From Crenarchaeota archaeon SCGC AAA471-B05 (GTDB lineage Archaea; Thermoproteota; Thermoprotei; Gearchaeales; Gearchaeaceae): a stretch of 7,255 bases of DNA. A model generated the notes under the pieces. It was not told the origin of the DNA. It was given only the letters and a program-made list of their open reading frames with translations, and searched no databases. The position numbers and the translations under genes were made by a program. Positions 1-5,305 of the stretch are shown piece after piece; the first letter of the stretch is position 1; every line of letters begins with the position of its first letter. The DNA is taken from assembly GCA_000380705.1 (NCBI GenBank), contig AQYM01000021.1:24920-32174 (forward strand). The letters are read 5' to 3'.

Positions 1-11
1 CAGATATGGGC

Positions 12-665
12 TTAAATGTACCCAGTTAATATATTTTCTTTTAGATTTTTAATCAAATTCAAATATTCTTTAAATTCTAATCTTTTTATTGTAACTTTAT
101 CAACATAAATGATATAAATATAATCTATTTTTGCTGTTTTTAATTCTTCGATAGTTATAGGAGGTGCTTTATAATATTTATCTAAAATAGTTTTTATTGC
201 TCTTATTTTAGATTCGTCACGTTTTTCGGGAGGCAAAATAAATATATCGGGTATTTGCAATAGGTGAAATGGAGGACATCCCAATGAAAAGACATCAGCG
301 TACCTTGAATATCTCGCTATTTTACTTATTTCTCTTGCATATCTATACGTTATAGGATCTGCTGAGTATTCAGGTGGAACAAAACCTGTTTCTATTTCAA
401 TTATTTCTTTTTTATTTTCATATGAAGTTATTAAATCTGCTATTAGGTTATTTATTTCCTTTTCCACCTCTACTTCTTTATTTTCTTTAATTAAATTTAG
501 TGCAAGTACTAATTCCATCATTGTATGATTTGATTTTAAAAGTTGTCTAAGGTAAAGATCTATGATTCTTTCAACAAGATCTTTGAATATTTTCTTTTGT
601 TTTTCATCTAAAGCTTGACTTTCTCTTTGATAGAAATCCTCTAGTTCTAGCAAAAATTTATTCAT
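12..665 (-). CDS. Uncharacterised conserved-looking archaeal protein, 217 aa
   Basis: I do not recognise a named family with confidence. The ATG at 663-665 opens a 217-residue soluble protein with no signal peptide or membrane segment. Residues 1-85 look largely helical and charged. The middle, about 87-148, looks the most constrained: a strand-like EIIEIETG (87-94), then VPPEY (96-100), a helix-like basic stretch with SKIARYSRYAD (114-124), a strand FSLGCPP (126-132), and ILPPEKR (143-149). The C-terminal part has APPITIEEL (167-175) and a strand DYIYIIYVD (181-189). A strand with acidic residues followed by a basic helix and another strand recalls the core of PD-(D/E)XK nucleases, but the usual lysine after the second acidic residue is absent (EIE-T), so this is only a speculation. 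It is read in the same direction as the exported-protein gene upstream, 110 bp away with a T-run between, so it probably has its own promoter. Codon use matches its neighbours. Confidence 0.8.
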   Translation of the reverse strand: MNKFLLELEDFYQRESQALDEKQKKIFKDLVERIIDLYLRQLLKSNHTMMELVLALNLIKENKEVEVEKEINNLIADLITSYENKKEIIEIETGFVPPEYSADPITYRYAREISKIARYSRYADVFSLGCPPFHLLQIPDIFILPPEKRDESKIRAIKTILDKYYKAPPITIEELKTAKIDYIYIIYVDKVTIKRLEFKEYLNLIKNLKENILTGYI

Positions 666-730
666 AAAATAAAATAAAAAATAAGTCGTATTAATTCATA
701 GCTTTCCTAATATGTTTTAATTAGAATTTT

Positions 731-737
731 AAAAAAA
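731..737 (-). terminator. T-run terminator downstream of the exported-protein gene
   Basis: On the minus strand this is a run of seven T about 40 bases past the stop codon of the 776-1195 gene, in a very AT-rich stretch without a stable hairpin. Archaeal transcription commonly ends at oligo-T tracts, so it fits a terminator separating this gene from the one at 12-665. The rest of the 110-bp gap (666-775) shows only a weak TTAATA-like element near 690, at about the right distance upstream of the ATG at 665. Confidence 0.4.
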
Positions 738-775
738 TTAATATTTTAGCTATATCTTAAATATAAGTACTTTAG

Positions 776-1195
776 TTATGGATAAGATACTGTTATAGTT
801 ATTGTAGAGTTTACTCTTCCTGCAGCTAATATAATTAGTCTATAATGACCAGCTGGTAAGTTAACTGTAAATGAATCTCCTACACTTGGATCTAGCCTAA
901 GCCATTTTGTACTATGACTTTTCCAGTTATCAAGATTCACTATAATAATATTTACCGCTTTTACGTTACCGTTTATGCTTTTTATTGTTACAATCCATTG
1001 TCCATCACTCGTAGTATTAATATTTTCGCGATGCTTAACTATTCTATTGGTCAGATTAATCGTAATCTCCTTTACTTGCTGGTTAGGTTCTTGAGCTTTA
1101 ATAACCAGTGGGCTTATCGTATATACTGCAATTATTGATACTGCTATTATTGCTGTTATTAATACGGTAGCTAATATTGTTTTATTCATTTTCAT
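776..1195 (-). CDS. Small exported or membrane-anchored protein, putative N-glycoprotein, 139 aa
   Basis: Family not recognised. From the chosen ATG (1193-1195) the protein starts MKMNK, followed by a continuous hydrophobic segment at about residues 7-32, then a polar extracytoplasmic domain to residue 139. The basic N-terminus plus hydrophobic core is a signal peptide or N-terminal anchor; a cleavage site near KAQE (33-36) is possible but not certain. The outer domain carries three N-glycosylation sequons (NLT at 47, NTT at 60, NST at 129) and ends in alternating strand-like stretches (SFTVNLPAGHYRLIILAAG, 108-126; STITITVSY, 130-138), suggesting a small beta-sandwich. An upstream in-frame ATG at 1229-1231 was rejected because a strong TATA box at 1217-1226 would then lie inside the coding region; that box is about 26 bp from 1195, predicting a leaderless mRNA. 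A second ATG at 1187-1189 is a minor alternative. It lies between tRNA-Cys and the 217-residue protein gene, and could be a surface or secreted protein of lineage-specific role. Confidence 0.8.
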   Translation of the reverse strand: MKMNKTILATVLITAIIAVSIIAVYTISPLVIKAQEPNQQVKEITINLTNRIVKHRENINTTSDGQWIVTIKSINGNVKAVNIIIVNLDNWKSHSTKWLRLDPSVGDSFTVNLPAGHYRLIILAAGRVNSTITITVSYP

Positions 1196-1216
1196 CAATA
1201 AAATTTTAATCCTTAT

Positions 1217-1226
1217 TTTATATAAA
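1217..1226 (-). promoter_or_regulatory. TATA box for the exported-protein gene
   Basis: Read on the minus strand the sequence is TTTATATAAA, a close match to archaeal TATA boxes. Its centre is about 26 bp upstream of the ATG at 1195, so transcription should begin at or next to that start codon. This is what decides the start of the gene. Confidence 0.65.
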
Positions 1227-1268
1227 CCCAAGTTTTTGAATGCTTATTCAATTATTTTGAACTAAATA

Positions 1269-1340
1269 AGCCGGGTGAGGGATTCGAACCCCCGTTATGC
1301 GGCTCTGCAGGCCGCCGCATAACCACTCTGCCAACCCGGC
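1269..1340 (-). tRNA. tRNA-Cys (anticodon GCA)
   Basis: A full cloverleaf folds on the minus strand. The acceptor stem GCCGGGT pairs completely with ACCCGGC. The D arm has GCA/TGC and a GG-containing loop. The anticodon stem GCGGC/GCCGC encloses the loop CTGCAGA, giving anticodon GCA (plus-strand 1306-1308). The T arm is GGGGG/CCCTC with one G-T wobble and loop TTCGAAT. The discriminator (position 1269) is U, as is usual for cysteine tRNAs. There is no intron and CCA is not encoded (TTA follows), so CCA must be added by the nucleotidyltransferase. Position 26 is G, the base that Trm1, encoded 22 bp upstream on the same strand, dimethylates in many tRNAs. Confidence 0.97.
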
Positions 1341-1362
1341 TCCAAATATAAATTTGTTTTAA

Positions 1363-2463
1363 TTATCTTATTAAATTTATTATTTCTTTAATTGTAGCAT
1401 TAGTTTTTATTCCTTTTGTTGAAAAATGTGTTCTACTTGCTTTAAATCCTAAAGATTTTAATTTTTCTATAACGGATGAAATTTTAGGACTTGAAACTTT
1501 TAATTTACTACTTATAGCGTCAAGATTATAATAGAATGGGGGTAATTCATCTTCCTCAATTAATATTGAACATAATTCGCTTACTTCTCTAATTCCGAAA
1601 TTTATCATACCTTTTACTATTTCTTTATCTATAATTTTACCTAACCATAAAGGTCCTGCAATTTCTATTTTATTATTGCATAATGGACAATATTTACTAA
1701 AATCTGGTTTTAAACCAAAATGAAAATCTCTCCATAAACAATTAAAACAGTAAAGTAAATAACCATTCTTTTCTAAAATCTCGTCAGTTTTACTTGAGCT
1801 TACATAATATCTGAAATATGCGCGCATATAATGCATTGTAGAATGGGCTACAACAGGTTCCAAAGCTACTTCATTTATTGCAGCATTTCTAATAGAAGCG
1901 CCTATTAATATTCTTAATCCTATTTCATGCATGAATTCATTCCTTAAAGGGGTAGACATATACTTCCTTATACAAGCTTTTGTTGCTACACCGCATAGCG
2001 CTGCAGTATCAGTAGCGGTTATTGCCAAATATCCTTTATGAGCTAAGGCTCTTGTAGCTGATTGAATAAAAGGCATAGGAGTACCGTAAGGATCGATATC
2101 TATAAAATCAAACCTGCTTCCCTTTTTTGCTTTCTCGTTTAATAATAAGTTTGCATCTTTGCAAAAAACTTCTGCAACATCCTTGATGTTATTTATTTCT
2201 AAATTTTTCAAAATATTATTATAAGCTTCGTATTCAATGTCATTAACTGTCATTTTTTCTATAGAATTGCTTTCTAAATAATATCTAACAGCTCTTACTC
2301 CTGTAGCAGCCAAGGGCTCACAAATTTTTAATTTTCTTTTCATTAGTTTACTTATCTCAGTAACAAAGGCTATCCCAACATCTCTTGAAAATTTCGCCAA
2401 AGGATTGTAAAAAACATTTTCAAAAACGTATATTTTTGCTTTTCCTTCTTCGAATATTTTCAT
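1363..2463 (-). CDS. trm1: tRNA (guanine(26)-N2)-dimethyltransferase Trm1
   Basis: Trm1 uses S-adenosylmethionine to convert G26 of tRNAs to m2G and m2,2G, a modification at the D-stem/anticodon-stem hinge. The 366-residue length fits archaeal Trm1. Visible signatures are FYNP (18-21) near the N-terminus, PLAATGVRAVRY (50-61) as the SAM-binding loop, NDIE (74-77) for ribose contact, and DIDPYGTP (122-129), the catalytic motif IV. ATDTAALCG (150-158) follows. The C-terminal half has a zinc-ribbon-like pair of CxxC motifs (C239/C242 and C259/C262), then GPLWLG (270-275) and a winged-helix-like end with RTHFSTKGIKTNA (344-356), all typical of the family. The ATG at 2461-2463 gives the expected N-terminus. 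It is divergent from rnhB across 40 bp and lies directly upstream of tRNA-Cys on the same strand, so read-through into that tRNA is possible. Confidence 0.96.
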   Translation of the reverse strand: MKIFEEGKAKIYVFENVFYNPLAKFSRDVGIAFVTEISKLMKRKLKICEPLAATGVRAVRYYLESNSIEKMTVNDIEYEAYNNILKNLEINNIKDVAEVFCKDANLLLNEKAKKGSRFDFIDIDPYGTPMPFIQSATRALAHKGYLAITATDTAALCGVATKACIRKYMSTPLRNEFMHEIGLRILIGASIRNAAINEVALEPVVAHSTMHYMRAYFRYYVSSSKTDEILEKNGYLLYCFNCLWRDFHFGLKPDFSKYCPLCNNKIEIAGPLWLGKIIDKEIVKGMINFGIREVSELCSILIEEDELPPFYYNLDAISSKLKVSSPKISSVIEKLKSLGFKASRTHFSTKGIKTNATIKEIINLIR

Positions 2464-2503
2464 ATAATAATAATGAAATATTATTACTAAATTATACTAA
2501 ATT
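2464..2503. promoter_or_regulatory. Divergent trm1/rnhB promoter region with a tandem 10-mer
   Basis: Only 40 bp separate the two start codons, so both promoters must overlap here. An AAATATTA element at 2476-2483 sits about 26 bp before the rnhB ATG and could be its TATA box; on the minus strand, TAATTTAG-like sequence near 2489 is at the matching distance from trm1. The 10-mer ACTAAATTAT occurs twice in direct tandem (2486-2495 and 2496-2505), the second copy running into the rnhB start codon. Neither TATA call is strong. Confidence 0.35.
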
Positions 2504-3148
2504 ATGATTATTTGCGGTATTGATGAAGCTGGGAGAGGTCCTATCATAGGACCAATGGTTATTGCAGGAGTAAGTTTTAAAAAGGAAGTTCTAAAGGATT
2601 TAATTACACTAGGCGTAAGGGATTCTAAAACTTTATCTCCAAATAAACGTGAAGAACTTTTTTCTAAAATTAAAACTTTATCTGAAGCTTATTATATTAT
2701 CAAAATTTCATCTTCTGAAATAGATAATGCTATTTTTTCAGGCTTAAAATTAACCAAACTTGAAGCTAAATATATAGCTGAGATTATAAAAAAAATCTAT
2801 GCTGAAATTTATTATGTAGACTCTCCTTTGAATAATCCGAATGCATTTTTAAAAATTTTGAATAATTTAATTAATTCAAAAATTAATATTGTTTGTGAGA
2901 TAAAAGCGGATGAAAAGTATGTACAAGTTTCTGCTGCTTCAATTTTGGCAAAAGTAGAAAGAGACAACGAAATAAAAAAATTGTATAAAAAATATGGTTA
3001 CTTTGGATCAGGATATCCATCAGATGAAAGGACAATTAATTTCCTTAAAGACCTGTTATCCAAAGGAAATATACCTGAAGAGGTAAGGAAAAGCTGGAAA
3101 ACTTATAAAAAATTAATTGCAACGTACCGAAACCAAACATTAAAGTAA
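2504..3148 (+). CDS. rnhB: Ribonuclease HII
   Basis: RNase HII cleaves the RNA strand of RNA-DNA hybrids and cuts at ribonucleotides embedded in DNA, starting ribonucleotide excision repair. The 214-residue protein opens with the family hallmark GIDEAGRGPIIGP (5-17), giving metal-binding D7 and E8 and the GRG-type loop (10-12) that senses the RNA-DNA junction. RDSKTLS (39-45), VDSP with D106, and KADEKY with D136 complete the expected acidic catalytic set; VSAASILAKVERD (142-154) and GSGYPSDERT (168-177) are further conserved blocks. The length is normal for the archaeal enzyme. The ATG chosen is only two codons before the conserved C-G-I-D start, leaving no room for a later one. It converges with flpA, the stop codons being 20 bp apart. 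Confidence 0.97.
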   Translation: MIICGIDEAGRGPIIGPMVIAGVSFKKEVLKDLITLGVRDSKTLSPNKREELFSKIKTLSEAYYIIKISSSEIDNAIFSGLKLTKLEAKYIAEIIKKIYAEIYYVDSPLNNPNAFLKILNNLINSKINIVCEIKADEKYVQVSAASILAKVERDNEIKKLYKKYGYFGSGYPSDERTINFLKDLLSKGNIPEEVRKSWKTYKKLIATYRNQTLK

Positions 3149-3163
3149 AAAATTCTAATGTTT
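3135..3163. terminator. Inverted repeat between convergent rnhB and flpA
   Basis: AAACATTA (3135-3142) and TAATGTTT (3156-3163) form a perfect 8-bp inverted repeat around a 13-base loop. The loop holds six A in a row at 3147-3152, which are six T on the minus strand, just past the flpA stop codon. It overlaps the last codons and stop of rnhB. It may terminate the nop5-flpA transcript, possibly with the hairpin acting in both directions; archaeal termination depends mainly on the T-run, so the role of the hairpin is an inference. Confidence 0.35.
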
Positions 3164-3168
3164 AAGAA

Positions 3169-3852
3169 TCAATAACTAGCTAAAACCAGTGCATGGTCTA
3201 TATCGTAAGGTTCTAAATTTAATGTTTGGATAATATTAAACCCCCTATTTTTTAATTCATTTATTTCCATTTGAAAAGTTATATCTGCCTTCTTTGTGAC
3301 ATCTATACTCATAGCTTTAATTATAAAAAGGATTTTCCCTCCCTTTTTTAAATAAAATTCGCTATTTTCAGCTACTACAGTTGCTTGTTGTGGTTGAGCT
3401 ATATCTGCGTATATTACGTCCACTTCATCAACTAAATTATAATATGACTTTGGTTTTCTAGCATCAGCTAATATAGGTATTATGTTTTTCCTATATTGGA
3501 CACATTTAGTTAGAAATTCTCTCATAACTCTGGGGGCTATATCTACAGCGTAAACTATTCCTTTTTCACCTACTATATCTGAAACATGACTGACCGTTGT
3601 TCCTGTAGCTGAACCTAAATATAAAACTTTTTTAGAAGGTTTTATCGGCATTTCTTTAAGACCATTCAAAATTGCTCCTGCTAATTTACTTCTGTATGGA
3701 TTCCAAAGCCTATATTCGGTATTCATGTAATTTATAAGTCTTTCATCATAAACTTTTACTCCCGGTGCAAAGTTTTTAGTCGCTAAAGATTTACTTTCAT
3801 CTTCTAAATATGCCCAATATATTCCTTCAAATTTTTCATGGGGTATAATCAT
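3169..3852 (-). CDS. flpA: Fibrillarin, guide-RNA-dependent 2'-O-methyltransferase
   Basis: Archaeal fibrillarin is the catalytic subunit of the box C/D RNP; it transfers a methyl group from S-adenosylmethionine to the 2'-OH of rRNA and tRNA nucleotides chosen by a guide RNA. The 227-residue length is that of archaeal fibrillarin, which lacks the Gly/Arg-rich N-terminal domain of eukaryotes. The SAM-binding motif LYLGSATGTTVSHVSD (77-92) is intact, with YAVDIAPR (101-108) carrying the ribose-binding acid. The catalytic K-D-K-H set can be assigned as K56 (RSKLAGAI), D150 (YADIAQP), K179 (IIKAMSID) and H220 (DIDHALV). The ATG lies 7 bp after the nop5 stop codon, so the two genes form one transcript and the RNP subunits are made together. 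No Shine-Dalgarno-like sequence is seen before it, so translation may be coupled to nop5. Confidence 0.97.
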   Translation of the reverse strand: MIIPHEKFEGIYWAYLEDESKSLATKNFAPGVKVYDERLINYMNTEYRLWNPYRSKLAGAILNGLKEMPIKPSKKVLYLGSATGTTVSHVSDIVGEKGIVYAVDIAPRVMREFLTKCVQYRKNIIPILADARKPKSYYNLVDEVDVIYADIAQPQQATVVAENSEFYLKKGGKILFIIKAMSIDVTKKADITFQMEINELKNRGFNIIQTLNLEPYDIDHALVLASY

Positions 3853-3859
3853 GATTTAT

Positions 3860-5017
3860 TTATGTTTTCTTTTTCTTTTTAACTTTAGGTGGTTCTGCAT
3901 AAAGCTTCCTTATCATTGCAATTCTCTTTTCAATATCTCTTTTAAGCATTTCCTTTATATTTTTTTGGCTGTAATAATCTGCTCTGGCAGCAATTGTTAT
4001 TTTATTAGCTAATAATCTTGCTATTTTTCCTCTTTGCCATTTCGGTGCACTATGGACTAATGGATGTTGGAATAGTATTCCATGTTTTGGAGGTTTTGTG
4101 CCGTACTTTAAATGTTTAAATAATGCTTTTTCTGCACCTAAAACTTGAATTGTGCTTGCTGGTAAGTTTGCCAATTCCTTTAGACCACCACTTTTCGCAA
4201 TAAGTCTAGCTCCAATTGTAGCTCCGGTGATTGATTCTAAATTCGGTGCTATTTCTTTCATTATTTCTTCCAAATAACTTTCTAATTTTCTATTTTCTTC
4301 ATATAGAAGTTTTATTTTTTGAGCAAAACTTCTTATTATTTCCAAATCTTTCTCATCAAAATCCGCACCTGCTGTTTTAATTGCAGCCTCAACAATTCTT
4401 TTAGAAATTTTTTCAGAAAATCCTAATTTAATTAAAATTTCTTCATTTAAATTAAATCTATTTGGTTCATTTATTATTAAGTCAGTAAATCTTTCGTTAT
4501 CCTTTAAGATGTTATATAATTCTGGGAAATATAAGCCATACCATTCTACTAATCTTTCAACCAATATATTAATTGTTTTATTCAACTCATCAATACTCTC
4601 AATTACTTGTATTACTATTCTATCCCTTCTTTGTTGTTCCCCTTTTATTCTAATTTTAGTTATTTCTATAGAGAAATTACGTATTAAGTTATAATATTCT
4701 TCTTCGTTTAACTTTTCTTCCTTTATTAAAAATTCTTTGGCTTTTTTTTGAATTAAATTTATTATTTTCACGTCTTCTAGAAGTTTTACTTTATAGCCAT
4801 TTTTTGCTAATGTATCAAATATTTTATCATCGATTATTTTTAACTCTGATTTTTTATCTAATTTGTTAACAAAGGATTTTAGACTTTCTGTAAATTCTCC
4901 TTGTTCTAATTTTGTTCCTTCTTCTATGGCTTCTTCCAATGATAGTTTTCTATAATGACTTACATTACCTTTTTCATCTAGTGCTAAATAACCTAGCGGA
5001 GTAAATATTAAGTACAC
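3860..5017 (-). CDS. nop5: Nop5 (Nop56/Nop58 homologue), box C/D RNP scaffold
   Basis: Nop5 bridges L7Ae-bound guide RNA and fibrillarin in the archaeal box C/D RNP. The 385-residue protein has the family architecture: an N-terminal fibrillarin-binding domain (about 1-120), a long coiled-coil region (about 125-255, including DELNKTINILVERLVEWYGL at 143-162) that dimerises, and a C-terminal Nop domain with GATIGARLI (265-273), GAEKALF (294-300) and KHGILFQHPLVHSAPKWQRG (311-330) for RNA and L7Ae contact. It ends in a lysine-rich tail, KVKKKKKT, typical of Nop5 proteins. The start codon is GTG (5015-5017): an in-frame TAA lies directly before it (5018-5020) and no other start codon follows nearby, so GTG is the only reasonable choice. 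It is followed after 7 bp by flpA and is divergent from rps30e. L7Ae, the third protein, is not in this window. Confidence 0.96.
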   Translation of the reverse strand: MYLIFTPLGYLALDEKGNVSHYRKLSLEEAIEEGTKLEQGEFTESLKSFVNKLDKKSELKIIDDKIFDTLAKNGYKVKLLEDVKIINLIQKKAKEFLIKEEKLNEEEYYNLIRNFSIEITKIRIKGEQQRRDRIVIQVIESIDELNKTINILVERLVEWYGLYFPELYNILKDNERFTDLIINEPNRFNLNEEILIKLGFSEKISKRIVEAAIKTAGADFDEKDLEIIRSFAQKIKLLYEENRKLESYLEEIMKEIAPNLESITGATIGARLIAKSGGLKELANLPASTIQVLGAEKALFKHLKYGTKPPKHGILFQHPLVHSAPKWQRGKIARLLANKITIAARADYYSQKNIKEMLKRDIEKRIAMIRKLYAEPPKVKKKKKT

Positions 5018-5090
5018 TTATATTTTTAATTTTTTATAAATTAAAAATTAATCTTAATTTTTAAATAGCTCTTTTTCATATTAATATAAT
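5018..5090. promoter_or_regulatory. Divergent nop5 / rps30e promoter region
   Basis: These 73 bases are almost entirely A and T and must hold promoters for both directions. On the minus strand, TTTATAAAAA at 5031-5040 is the best TATA match but lies only about 19 bp from the nop5 GTG, which would start the transcript inside the gene. The T/A-rich stretch at 5041-5050 is at the distance expected for a leaderless nop5 mRNA. Which of the two is used cannot be decided from sequence alone. Confidence 0.45.
5058..5067 (+). promoter_or_regulatory. TATA box for rps30e
   Basis: TTTTTAAATA matches the AT-rich TATA element of thermoacidophilic archaea. Its centre is about 28 bp before the ATG at 5091, predicting a leaderless or nearly leaderless mRNA. 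No Shine-Dalgarno sequence precedes the ATG, which agrees. Confidence 0.55.
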
Positions 5091-5273
5091 ATGCCATCCC
5101 ACGGTAGTCTTACTAAAGCTGGTAAAGTAAGAATGGCTACTCCTAAAATTCCTCCAAAGCCTAAGACCAGCCCATTTCCTAGAAAACATTTAAGGACTAA
5201 ATATTTTAAAAGAGTTATATATCCTCAATTATCAGCTCAATCAGTTCCAGTTCAAGAAGAAGCAATAGTATAA
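5091..5273 (+). CDS. rps30e: Small-subunit ribosomal protein S30e (eS30)
   Basis: This 60-residue basic protein is recognised by the S30e N-terminal signature MPSHGSLTKAGKVR (1-14), followed by TPKIPPKPK (17-25) and a basic PRKHLRTKYFKR stretch (30-41). S30e is a component of the 30S subunit in archaea and eukaryotes; the archaeal form lacks the ubiquitin-like fusion seen in eukaryotic FAU, and none is present here. The last 15 or so residues (QLSAQSVPVQEEAIV) contain no basic residue and look like a flexible tail that I do not recall as a conserved part of the family. The ATG is supported by the TATA spacing. It is followed after 32 bp by gatD on the same strand. Confidence 0.92.
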   Translation: MPSHGSLTKAGKVRMATPKIPPKPKTSPFPRKHLRTKYFKRVIYPQLSAQSVPVQEEAIV

Positions 5274-5305
5274 CCTTTTAGATTTTATTTTCTATTTTAA
5301 ATTTA
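5274..5305 (+). promoter_or_regulatory. T-rich spacer between rps30e and gatD
   Basis: This 32-base gap holds several T-tracts (for example TTTTATTTTCTATTTTAAA) that could end part of the rps30e transcripts. The stretch near 5277-5288 lies about 26 bp before the gatD ATG and might serve as a weak TATA box. No Shine-Dalgarno motif is seen before gatD. Whether gatD is co-transcribed with rps30e or has its own start is unresolved. Confidence 0.3.

Noticed and set aside
914..1138. 74-codon open frame on the plus strand
   Set aside because: It is antisense to the exported-protein gene, has an unconvincing Tyr/Asn-rich composition, and has no promoter of its own.
1269..1340. tRNA-Cys as an integration site for a mobile element
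   Set aside because: No repeated copy of the tRNA 3' end, integrase or foreign-looking gene block was found nearby.
1344..1355. Near-palindromic AAATATAAATTT just upstream of tRNA-Cys as its TATA box
   Set aside because: Its centre is only about 10 bp from the tRNA 5' end, so transcription would begin inside the tRNA.
3735..3760. Box C-like ATGATGA on the minus strand as part of a C/D guide RNA
   Set aside because: It lies in the flpA coding sequence (Y-D-E-R codons), and I found no convincing set of D, C' and D' boxes at the right spacing; similar TGATGA matches elsewhere are also coding.
4509..4694. 61-codon open frame on the plus strand within nop5
   Set aside because: It is antisense to the conserved coiled-coil part of Nop5; its hydrophobic look comes from reading the complement of Lys/Glu-rich codons.
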